A stretch of 64,000 nucleotides of DNA from a virus. Positions 47,505 to 54,795 of this stretch are shown here, in pieces. The position numbers and the translations under genes are program-made. The stretch lies in IMG/VR virus record IMGVR_UViG_3300018019_000005, positions 62,001 to 126,000 of that record, one strand, 5' to 3'. How positions within the stretch are numbered: the first letter of the stretch is position 1; every line of letters begins with the position of its first letter. The notes beneath the pieces are model-generated. The model had not been told where the DNA came from. It saw only the letters and a list, made by a program, of their open reading frames with translations, and did not search any database.

Positions 47505-48758
47505 TCATTCTCCCTTGCCATCGAAATAGTATGTTTCCTCCCGACCATAGGGACGAACCATCTTCCATAAAATCTCATAGGCTCCAACAATGTTGCCGTT
47601 CTCTAGCTTGATGGCAGCATTGACAATATCAACGGGAAAACACCCATGCAAGTAGTGCAGCCTGTTTCGGTGCTCAGGGTAGATGCCACGCTCTAACTCG
47701 TTGTAAGCCTTCTGTGCTTTCAGGGCTTGCAAAAGCTTATCGTGGAACGCCTTGTACAATCCCATCTGCCAACCTTTGACCCATTTGGCAAAGTCCCTTG
47801 GAACAGACAAATCGTAGAGGACTTCACCTGTATTATGGTTCAGCTTGCTGTTATGGTCAAGCCAGGGAGACATGGGATTGTGCATTTCTTGCCAGATTTT
47901 CTGGGGTGTGACTCCCGTGACAATCCTGTGGATTCTACAGTACTCGGCGAGCTTCACCTTCGCCCGGACAGGCGGGAAGTGAGGCCGGTAGACGGCAGCA
48001 ACATAGCCCTCCTCCGTCATGTCCTTGTCCGCCATGCACTCTTCCACCGACATGTCGAACTTCGGCACCAACCGGCACCAGTCCCGGTCCTTGGCATAGC
48101 TGTTTAGCTGCTTGTGGAAAGCCTCAAGCTCGGGGTATTCCAATTCCTCCCCGGTCTCGTTGGCAATGGCAGCAATAAGCACCAGCCCCTCGAAGTTGTA
48201 GGGGACAACCACCTTGGTAATCTTGGAGATAATCTCAAAGAACAGAGTGGTATCCTCGGGAAGGAAATCAGCGAACGCCCTATACTTGACGAACTTCTGC
48301 ACCTTCTCCGTGGCATACTGCGCCCCCGGCGAGTCAAAGGAACCCCGGCTGGCGACCCCGTAGATGCCCTCGTAGTGCCACGAGATTCCCGCCCACCCAT
48401 CCAGCTTGCGGGTGATGGTTATAGGAGACCTCCACATCTTCGCCTGCCCGAGGAGGAACTCTGGGGTGAACGTCTCGTCTTGAACTTCCAACTCCCCCTG
48501 ATTGTTGCGGAAAATGTGGGGTCCTCTTTGGTTGAGGTTGAAAAATTTTGATGGGGGTCTGGATACAATCACCCCGGCGTCATCCACAATCAGACCACGG
48601 CAGATACAAGCTTCAAGAGACCAGTGATTCTCGAAAGTACAACGATTCGAGTAATTCAGGATTCGCAGGGGCAGTGCGGGGTGACGGCGCTCATTGATAA
48701 AACCCTCCCTGATTTGCTTGTTCAGTTCGTCAATGTTTAGCAGATTTTCAAGCTTCAT
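47505..48758 (-). CDS. rnlA: T4 Rnl1-type RNA ligase
   Basis: 417 aa. Motif I KLDGWAG with nucleophile Lys118; upstream RGLIVDD and SRPPSKFFNLNQ as in Rnl1; TLFFEIIS (motif IIIa region), EGYVAAVY (IV) and KVKLAEY (V). ATP-dependent joining of 5'-phosphate and 3'-OH RNA ends; in T4 it reseals tRNA cut by host anticodon nucleases after Pnkp heals the ends. Its Pnkp partner lies 1.5 kb upstream in the same direction, separated by two HNH genes. Confidence 0.88.
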   Translation of the reverse strand: MKLENLLNIDELNKQIREGFINERRHPALPLRILNYSNRCTFENHWSLEACICRGLIVDDAGVIVSRPPSKFFNLNQRGPHIFRNNQGELEVQDETFTPEFLLGQAKMWRSPITITRKLDGWAGISWHYEGIYGVASRGSFDSPGAQYATEKVQKFVKYRAFADFLPEDTTLFFEIISKITKVVVPYNFEGLVLIAAIANETGEELEYPELEAFHKQLNSYAKDRDWCRLVPKFDMSVEECMADKDMTEEGYVAAVYRPHFPPVRAKVKLAEYCRIHRIVTGVTPQKIWQEMHNPMSPWLDHNSKLNHNTGEVLYDLSVPRDFAKWVKGWQMGLYKAFHDKLLQALKAQKAYNELERGIYPEHRNRLHYLHGCFPVDIVNAAIKLENGNIVGAYEILWKMVRPYGREETYYFDGKGE

Positions 48759-49414
48759 AAATCCATCTCTTGTGCTTTAAGCAAGGCTTTCAGTCGTTCT
48801 ATTTCTTTCTCCATTGCTAAAGGGTTACATTTTGGGTGGGCGAATCCATAGATTTCGCCTGTTTTATGGTCATGATGAAGGTGGGGAGTTTTTCCACGTG
48901 CTAACACTTTCCATGACAGTGTTTCTCCACAACATTCGCAGTTAGGCTCCTCCATCAATTTACGAATTACCGTATGAGGGGTATCTTGAAAAATGGGTTG
49001 GTATCTCCCCTTTTTTGCTCTGTCATTAGAACCCTTGATAATGAAAGACACACGACAAACATATTGTCTTTTCCCTCGATGAGTTCCTGCCATAGAAAAC
49101 TTGTTTGAACCTTCTACAGGGAGAACTCCACTGCACCCACACGGAAAAGCGTGAAATTCTCCGGGATTCTGGACATTAAGTGGTTGGCTACCACGGTCCT
49201 TCCTGCACCGTTCTTTTTTACAAACTTTACACTCTCCTTGTCCACGGTTAGCAACAGAAAAACTAGATGTTAAAGATGTCAGTTTAATACCGCATCCGAA
49301 ACAAGTGCCGTTGCCGTGACAACCACCTTTGGGACCATGATTATGTGGTCTAGTGCAGATTCCCCGGTCGGCTCCATTCCTCGCTTTCGGCATTGGCTTG
49401 CCACAGATGCTCAT
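48755..49414 (-). CDS. Endonuclease VII-like HNH protein, 219 aa
   Basis: Start at ATG 49414 behind AGAGGGTCTT. C-terminal CECCGETL...HLHHDHKTGEIYGFAHPKCN matches the recombination endonuclease VII type (H-x-D-H-x-TG). Earlier CFGCGI, CKVCKKE and PCGC form further zinc sites. Overlaps both the ligase start and the preceding HNH gene by 4 nt; likely a homing gene in the RNA-repair locus. Confidence 0.78.
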   Translation of the reverse strand: MSICGKPMPKARNGADRGICTRPHNHGPKGGCHGNGTCFGCGIKLTSLTSSFSVANRGQGECKVCKKERCRKDRGSQPLNVQNPGEFHAFPCGCSGVLPVEGSNKFSMAGTHRGKRQYVCRVSFIIKGSNDRAKKGRYQPIFQDTPHTVIRKLMEEPNCECCGETLSWKVLARGKTPHLHHDHKTGEIYGFAHPKCNPLAMEKEIERLKALLKAQEMDL

Positions 49415-50184
49415 AAGACCCTCTTGAACTTTTCCGCCCGAGCATACCAATCGGGCATCCAAGTCATCATTTCCTCCAAGGTTACATCATTTTTTATGGT
49501 GTTCACCCGTTTACCACAGAGCACGACATTTCCTTTGACATACCCCCCTTCCGGGACTACCCTGTCAACCGAAAGGGTTAAAGCTGCATTAGGCTCCAAA
49601 CTGAGTGGATAGTCGGTATAGAAACACCTACCATCCTGTTCTTCATACTGTCGATATAGGTCCTCTGGGTTGATGCTGAAAAGCACCTTGTTTTTCTCAG
49701 AACTTTTTCTAAGCCTGCCCCATCTTGCTTTCAGGTATTTACGAAAATCAGAGGCCATTCTGAGAGTGCTTTCTTTTTCTCGGCATCCACGGCACACCGA
49801 CTCCCTGTATGGGTCATTTCCCGGTCGAGCAACCAACTTGAAATCACCGACAGGCTTCACTTCTTTACACTTCCAACATCTCGCCCGTTCGGCATCTATG
49901 ATATCCAGCCTATGCCTGATACGGGAGCTTGACCTTAGTCCGTGCTTACTCAGTGTTTCTCTGACCGTGTTTCTCGATACGCCAAATTGCAGAGCAATCT
50001 TACGATTAGACACCCCGTCTTTGTTGAGGCTTACTGCTTGTTCTTCTTGTTCTGGCGTCAAAGCACGGCTCTTGATTCCTGAACAAGTTTGGCATATTGA
50101 GCCGTCTTTAATCGCTTGCCAATAGGAGCTATACCGCTTGTATTCCCTTTCCTTCCCACAGCGTGGGCAGTTCAGTTTCCACAT
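49411..50184 (-). CDS. HNH endonuclease with HTH, 257 aa
   Basis: N-terminal zinc unit (CPRCGKERE, CQTCSG), HTH (VSNRKIALQFGVSRNTVRETL), second zinc unit (CWKCKE, CRGC) and the same C-terminal core as at 46595 (CFYTDYPLSL, SVDRVVPEGGYVKGNVVLC, TWMPDWYARAEKF). No SD is visible. Confidence 0.78.
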   Translation of the reverse strand: MWKLNCPRCGKEREYKRYSSYWQAIKDGSICQTCSGIKSRALTPEQEEQAVSLNKDGVSNRKIALQFGVSRNTVRETLSKHGLRSSSRIRHRLDIIDAERARCWKCKEVKPVGDFKLVARPGNDPYRESVCRGCREKESTLRMASDFRKYLKARWGRLRKSSEKNKVLFSINPEDLYRQYEEQDGRCFYTDYPLSLEPNAALTLSVDRVVPEGGYVKGNVVLCGKRVNTIKNDVTLEEMMTWMPDWYARAEKFKRVL

Positions 50185-50241
50185 AGTCTATGAATGCTCT
50201 ATTGGAGCACCCCCCAATATAGGCATCCAATAGTTCAGTCG

Positions 50242-51330
50242 TCAAAAATCTTCGTAGGCTCCGCATCGGGGGCAATGCCTCCAACCTTTCTTTTCCGGCT
50301 TGAACTGGCAAGTAGCAGAGTGGTCCGTGGTTCCGCCCACAGGGTAAACCTTGAACCCCATGTCCTTCCACATACGGATTACTTGCCATCTGTCATCAAT
50401 CAAAAAAGCTATTCGTTCCTTCGGAATGACCCGGAGTATCGTCTCCATAATCCGTCGCTTGACGATATAATCGTGGTCAAAGTTGGTAGCCGGGCGCATC
50501 AAGAGGAGGTCGAATGGCACCCGATAACAACTCAGCCAAGAACAAGTGTCTGTCGAGCAGGAGTCGTGTCTTCCACTGAGAATTCCGATATTGTGGGTGC
50601 TGTACAGTCCCCGGACCCACTTCGCCACGCCCTCCCGGCAGGAGTCCAGCAGGACCTTCGTCTCGTCGAACTGGTTCCGCTCGCCCTCGTTCTCGGCAAG
50701 GCTGCCGTCCACGTCGCAGAACACCCACGGTGCGCCCGGCAGGCGCTCGTGAAAGTCCCTGCCCCCGGCGATGACGGCGTTAAGCTCGTTCCAGTCGTCT
50801 ACCGCCCGGTTGGTTTCATCCAGACCGTAGCCAGCCGGGCGGACGGTTGTTTCCCGCAGCCGCTTGAACTGTTGGTCGATGGCTTCCTCGGGCACGCATT
50901 CTTTGCCGGTGCGTAGGGCGTTCCGCCGCTTACACTCTTCCTTGTCCACGTTCATGACATGCAGGCAGAACTTTACCCGAGCGCCACGGGCAATCTCTTC
51001 CAGCTTTTGCCGGGTGCGGGACACGCAGTTGGTGTCATCCACGATGACGTTGAGTCCCATGGCGAGGAACATACGGATGCCCTCTTCCTCATACTTGCGG
51101 ACCACATCTTCCTTCGAGTGGTTCCACGGGGAATCACAGTAGAGCATGGCACGGATGGTGTCCCGGTTTACCCGGACGGTCGCTCCCGCTGCCCAGTTGA
51201 CAAGACTGCGGGCATGGGTGGACTTTCCTGAGCCAGCCGGGCCGACCATAACGGTCAGCGTGGGGGCATTTTCCTTACCCCCGGAGTAATCCATGTACTG
51301 TTCACTGTGCGATGTCTTTTCGAGTTCCAT
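50242..51330 (-). CDS. pseT: Polynucleotide kinase 3'-phosphatase (Pnkp/PseT type)
   Basis: 362 aa. P-loop GPAGSGKST at 30-38, then VNRDTIRAML and VIVDDTNC of the 5'-kinase; DVDGSLAE at about 206-213 begins the HAD 3'-phosphatase domain, with ILSGRHDSCS and FLIDDRWQVI as later HAD motifs. Same domain order as T4 Pnkp (about 300 aa), plus a C-terminal zinc-like CPRCGAY. It heals RNA ends for the Rnl1-type ligase. Preceded by a clear extended -10 promoter and GAGGAG. Confidence 0.92.
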   Translation of the reverse strand: MELEKTSHSEQYMDYSGGKENAPTLTVMVGPAGSGKSTHARSLVNWAAGATVRVNRDTIRAMLYCDSPWNHSKEDVVRKYEEEGIRMFLAMGLNVIVDDTNCVSRTRQKLEEIARGARVKFCLHVMNVDKEECKRRNALRTGKECVPEEAIDQQFKRLRETTVRPAGYGLDETNRAVDDWNELNAVIAGGRDFHERLPGAPWVFCDVDGSLAENEGERNQFDETKVLLDSCREGVAKWVRGLYSTHNIGILSGRHDSCSTDTCSWLSCYRVPFDLLLMRPATNFDHDYIVKRRIMETILRVIPKERIAFLIDDRWQVIRMWKDMGFKVYPVGGTTDHSATCQFKPEKKGWRHCPRCGAYEDF

Positions 51331-51346
51331 AGGTCTCCTCAGTAAC

Positions 51347-51359
51347 AGTATACCACGAA
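51347..51359 (-). promoter_or_regulatory. Extended -10 promoter TTCGTGGTATACT
   Basis: Drives the Pnkp gene; TATACT is about 17 nt upstream of the ATG, leaving room for the GAGGAG site. Confidence 0.65.
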
Positions 51360-51360
51360 G

Positions 51361-51633
51361 TCAGGCGGCAGTGGAGGAAAATGTGCTGCGTTTCTTTGCC
51401 CACGCCTTTTTGTCCTTGGGGGTGCTGGTCAGGCCATGGGAGATAACGTCCTTCAAAACCCCCATAAGTTCAAGAATCTTAGCAACATCCGCCTCTTCAA
51501 GGTAGACATTGTTGCCGTCCCGGCTGATGACTCGGGCGTAAATGGTGTTGGGCGCTCCAAAGCAGTCATCGCCCCGTTTGTTGATTTGGACGCTGTTACA
51601 TCCCACGGTGCAAGTCAGTGTTCCAGTGCTCAT
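51361..51633 (-). CDS. Hypothetical protein, 90 aa
   Basis: GGAGGTTGT before ATG. Unrecognised. The Pnkp promoter overlaps its end. Confidence 0.68.
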   Translation of the reverse strand: MSTGTLTCTVGCNSVQINKRGDDCFGAPNTIYARVISRDGNNVYLEEADVAKILELMGVLKDVISHGLTSTPKDKKAWAKKRSTFSSTAA

Positions 51634-51917
51634 ACAACCTCCTTGGCCCTGATAGCCGCCCGAGTTTCCTCCGGGTCGATGATGCGCATATGACGCATGT
51701 TCCCCATGATATCCATGGGCATGAAATCATCCTGCCGCAGGTCCTGGTAATCTGGCAGACCCTTCCACTTGTGGGTGTCGGCGGTCCGATGGCAGCATGG
51801 TGTTTTGAATACGTCACAGTCGGCGTGGCGGGCGATTGGTTCCGTGGCACACAGGTCGTAGACCGCTCCGCAATGCAAGCAGACCACCGGGCTTAACATC
51901 TGAATTTTCTTTCCCAT
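51630..51917 (-). CDS. Hypothetical zinc protein, 95 aa
   Basis: Start at ATG 51917 behind TAGGAGACGT. VCLHCGAVYDLC and FKTPCCHRTAD form a Cys/His cluster. ATGA overlap with the next gene. Confidence 0.65.
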   Translation of the reverse strand: MGKKIQMLSPVVCLHCGAVYDLCATEPIARHADCDVFKTPCCHRTADTHKWKGLPDYQDLRQDDFMPMDIMGNMRHMRIIDPEETRAAIRAKEVV

Positions 51918-51924
51918 ACGTCTC

Positions 51925-52347
51925 CTACTGGTAATTCTCGTCTTGAATGATTCCAAACTTGCTGAAATAGCGTAAAGGACGCCACTTGTGCCCCTTCACG
52001 TAGAATCCCCACTTATGGTAGGGCCGACCACAGAAGAGCAAAGTCCAAGCCCCGCCTTTGGGAATGTCCAAGTAGTGACGGCGCAAGGCGTCCGATTTCC
52101 AGATAGACCCGGCCTTAACCTCGAAGGTCCCATCCGGGGTCACATTCTTGTAATGACCTTTGAGAATAATAGATACGAAATTGCTGGCATGGTCGTGGAA
52201 AAAACGCCGGTCATCTGACCGGAGCCAGTGATGGAGCCGGATGGAGAACCCGAAGATGATAAGCGTCCACCGATAAAGGTAGGGGCACTCGGGTCTGCCG
52301 AGTGCCTCCTTCCAACGGATTTGGAACACCTTTCCAAACGGGGTCAT
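51925..52347 (-). CDS. Cupin-like protein, 140 aa
   Basis: AAGGACAACC before ATG. FFHDHASNFVSIILKGHYKN...KSDALRRHYL and WTLLFCG follow the double-stranded beta-helix layout of cupins (H-D-H in the first motif, H in the second). Substrate unknown. Confidence 0.6.
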   Translation of the reverse strand: MTPFGKVFQIRWKEALGRPECPYLYRWTLIIFGFSIRLHHWLRSDDRRFFHDHASNFVSIILKGHYKNVTPDGTFEVKAGSIWKSDALRRHYLDIPKGGAWTLLFCGRPYHKWGFYVKGHKWRPLRYFSKFGIIQDENYQ

Positions 52348-52355
52348 GGTTGTCC

Positions 52356-52643
52356 TTAACCACCGGCACGCTCGCAGGGTCCTTCATTGTACCAAGCCCA
52401 AAATCCCTTGCCATAAAGGGTACTCATGACTTGCTCGAACACATAGTGCTCGAAGTCCTTGGCATAGCCGTCTGGCTTGGAGATTTCCTCAATCTGGCTC
52501 ACCACGAAAGCTTTCAGATTGTTCCAGTCGGGTTTCTCAAGCAGCGGGGGAGGCGCATTTCCCTCCGCTTCCCGAGCTTCAAGTTCGGCTTCCAACTCCT
52601 CGGTGCTCAACCTTGATAGATGGGGATTACGCTTCGATGCCAT
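52356..52643 (-). CDS. Hypothetical protein, 95 aa
   Basis: AAGGAGGCTGT before ATG. Helical N-terminus with Glu/Ala repeats; unrecognised. It is the first gene downstream of the non-coding segment. Confidence 0.68.
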   Translation of the reverse strand: MASKRNPHLSRLSTEELEAELEAREAEGNAPPPLLEKPDWNNLKAFVVSQIEEISKPDGYAKDFEHYVFEQVMSTLYGKGFWAWYNEGPCERAGG

Positions 52644-52659
52644 ACAGCCTCCTTGAAAT

Positions 52660-53013
52660 TTGGGCGGGCTTAGGGTTACCAGCCCTTTGATACGGAGATT
52701 GGAAATCTCACTCCGCCCTCATGTGAATGAGGGTGCTCTCTACCCGATTCCGAAAAGGCTATGGTCACTAGCCTCCCCGGCCTCGAATAAGTCTCAGACT
52801 GGCAACGATGGCCTATCGCCCTCCAGTCTAAGAACTCCAACTGAGCTACCCGCCGAAAACTCTGCGCCCATGGTCGGCGGCTCCATCCGAGTCGAACGGA
52901 TGCCGGAAGGTTATGAGGCTTCTGGCTTTCCTAAAAGAGCCGTCCCTGTTTCCCCACCGTAACGTCAGACCCGTGGCGATGCGAGTCCTACAAACCGGCA
53001 GGGGCCGGGCAAC
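52660..53013 (-). ncRNA. Structured non-coding segment with tRNA-like parts
   Basis: 354 nt between two minus-strand genes, with no open frame of note. Minus-strand stems: CCCTCAT-TCAC-ATGAGGG; GAGATT-TCC-AATCTC; GGGCT/AGCCC; AGACTGG/CCAGTCT around CGAT-AGGCC-ATCG; GGCTA-GTGACCA-TAGCC. It also contains a tRNA T-arm, a D-arm in permuted order, and GTCTGA...CGGTGG...CAGGG resembling 16765-16790. Confidence 0.45.
52871..52942 (-). pseudogene. tRNA-like with CAT anticodon, D-arm missing
   Basis: CGGCTCT pairs GGAGCCG, anticodon loop CTCATAA in a GAAG/CTTC stem, and T-arm ATCCG-TTCGACT-CGGAT are present, but there is no D-arm, and CCA follows only after extra bases. Either a decayed tRNA-Met/Ile2 or a piece of the surrounding structured RNA. 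Confidence 0.4.
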
Positions 53014-53493
53014 TTAATGCTTTTTGCTCCATTCCTTCAAAAGCTTTTTGCGATAATGCTTCGGCATCCTCTGAATAAAAAGAATTCCGTTGATGTGGTC
53101 CTCTTCGTGTTGAGCGCAATGAGCGTCTAAACCCGTGAGTTCCAAAGTCGTTTCTTTCCCGCTCATTGGCTCTTGATAGATAATTGTACATTCATCCCGT
53201 CGAGAAACAGGTCCGTAAAAATTTGGGAAGGACAAGCAACCCTCCTCAATAATCTTATACTCACCTTTAGGCGTAATTTTTGGGTTGACAGCAATTATTT
53301 TTTTACCGTCCGCAAGTTTCATGATAAAGACTCTTCGACTAACACCCACTTGGGGAGCAGCTAAACCCAAACCGTTGTAAGATAACATTATTTCTATCAT
53401 TTCATTGCACAGTTTTACTAAAAATTCGCCAAATTCCGTAACCGTCTCAGACCTTTGGAGTAAAATCTCTGTGGGATAGTATAGGATATTCAT
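53014..53493 (-). CDS. def: Peptide deformylase
   Basis: 159 aa from ATG 53493 (an upstream in-frame extension to 53535 lacks support). All three motifs are intact: GLGLAAPQ (41-48), EGCLS (84-88) and QHEEDH (128-133), supplying the Cys and two His metal ligands and the catalytic Glu. Removes formyl groups from new proteins. Phage versions are known in cyanophages and others. An HNH gene adjoins its 5' end. Confidence 0.95.
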   Translation of the reverse strand: MNILYYPTEILLQRSETVTEFGEFLVKLCNEMIEIMLSYNGLGLAAPQVGVSRRVFIMKLADGKKIIAVNPKITPKGEYKIIEEGCLSFPNFYGPVSRRDECTIIYQEPMSGKETTLELTGLDAHCAQHEEDHINGILFIQRMPKHYRKKLLKEWSKKH

Positions 53494-54200
53494 TATTTTA
53501 ACCCCAATCTGTATTTCGCTATGCGCTCCACCCAATGCAGAAACTCATCAACGGAATCCGCTTTCTTCCTCTCATTACATTTCTTACAAGCGGGAACGAT
53601 ATTATCTTTTAAATATCCGAGGTCGTTGTTTAAGCGGTCGATTCCATTGCACATAAAGTATCCGTATCCCGTTGCGAGCCGCACTTCCCGCTGTGGTGGA
53701 GACCCACAGTACCAACAGTCTTTTTTAAGGATATCAATCGCTTCCTCATTAGTAAGACCAAAAACAAGGTTTCTCGCCACGGCGTTACGTTCATACTGTC
53801 TTACAGTTTTTCTGGCAGCGGATGCACCAAAGGCTTTACGCTCGCTCTCTCGGGTTTGCGTGTACAAGCACCCGCAACTCCTTGTGTGACTGTCCAACAA
53901 CTTGCATCTACCGACAACGGTTATTTTTCCACAATCACAAAGACATTCAAAGAAAGTTTTTTGATTGTGTATCTCCTTTAATCCAAGGACGGTAAGGTAT
54001 CCGAATCGTTTACCGACAATGTTTTCAAACCCCCTACAACCACAGCTACTCCTGACCCCGGAGTTTAGCTTTCTTCCCTCAACGCAGCATTCTTTGCCGC
54101 AATCACATTTGCATACCCACTTTCGGGGTATAAATTCATCTCTTCTTAATGCAACTAAATGCCCCAACCTCCTGTTTGTCAAATCTCCAACTCTTTTCAT
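53493..54200 (-). CDS. HNH homing endonuclease with zinc-ribbon repeats, 235 aa
   Basis: Two modules (LTNRRLGHLVAL...CKCDCGKE...SSCGCR and GKRFGYLTVL...CLCDCGK...RSCGC), then a core with CWYCGSPPQ, GIDRLNNDLGYLKDN and CKKCNERK. Its last base is the first base of the deformylase ATG. Related architecturally to the gene at 29981. AT-rich. Confidence 0.84.
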   Translation of the reverse strand: MKRVGDLTNRRLGHLVALRRDEFIPRKWVCKCDCGKECCVEGRKLNSGVRSSCGCRGFENIVGKRFGYLTVLGLKEIHNQKTFFECLCDCGKITVVGRCKLLDSHTRSCGCLYTQTRESERKAFGASAARKTVRQYERNAVARNLVFGLTNEEAIDILKKDCWYCGSPPQREVRLATGYGYFMCNGIDRLNNDLGYLKDNIVPACKKCNERKKADSVDEFLHWVERIAKYRLGLK

Positions 54201-54276
54201 ATAACCTCCTATAAAGGATATACATAGTTGGAAATTGGACTAGCTACCCCTTAGATGGGTGGAACTTTTTATAAAT

Positions 54277-54756
54277 TTATAATCGCCCTCCAATCAGGCG
54301 CTCAATTTCGGATTTCTCAACGCCCCACCAGCCGGGGTCGCTGTAGTACTTGTAACTGCCTTTTTCGCCTTTGAATTCCATGATGGAGTAGTCATCCCGG
54401 TCGGGATGGCTGGAATAGCTCCGGTTATCATAGTGTTCCACAAGGATGTTGGTGCGGTCGGACGTGGGGCCGAATACGTGCCCAAGGCTAAACTGCTCTT
54501 CGACGGCATCAGCGACCATTTCAATTCCATTGGTGATGGAACAACCGGGGTTGGTGTCAATCTCCGTGGCGATAAAGACTTTGCGGTCGGGGCCTACATA
54601 GGCGTCCAGATGACAGGCAGCGATTTGTCTGCCGTAGCCCTTGTAGTTGAACTTTCCTGAAAAAATTAGGGCGAGGGGTTTGCTGGAAGGTTCCAGCTTT
54701 AGGTCTTCCAATGTGATAGGCGATACAGCCTGCGCTTTGGTAAAAGCCATAGACAT
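54277..54756 (-). CDS. Hypothetical protein, 159 aa
   Basis: GAGGAG lies just upstream; starts at the first or third codon are both possible. Unrecognised beta-rich protein, driven by a clear promoter at 54772. Confidence 0.7.
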   Translation of the reverse strand: MSMAFTKAQAVSPITLEDLKLEPSSKPLALIFSGKFNYKGYGRQIAACHLDAYVGPDRKVFIATEIDTNPGCSITNGIEMVADAVEEQFSLGHVFGPTSDRTNILVEHYDNRSYSSHPDRDDYSIMEFKGEKGSYKYYSDPGWWGVEKSEIERLIGGRL

Positions 54757-54771
54757 GTTCTCCTCAATTAT

Positions 54772-54784
54772 AGTATACCACGAG
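54772..54784 (-). promoter_or_regulatory. Extended -10 promoter CTCGTGGTATACT
   Basis: TGGTATACT core with AAAAAAATCCC about 20 nt further upstream. Fires toward the gene at 54756. Confidence 0.63.
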
Positions 54785-54795
54785 AAGAGAGGAAT

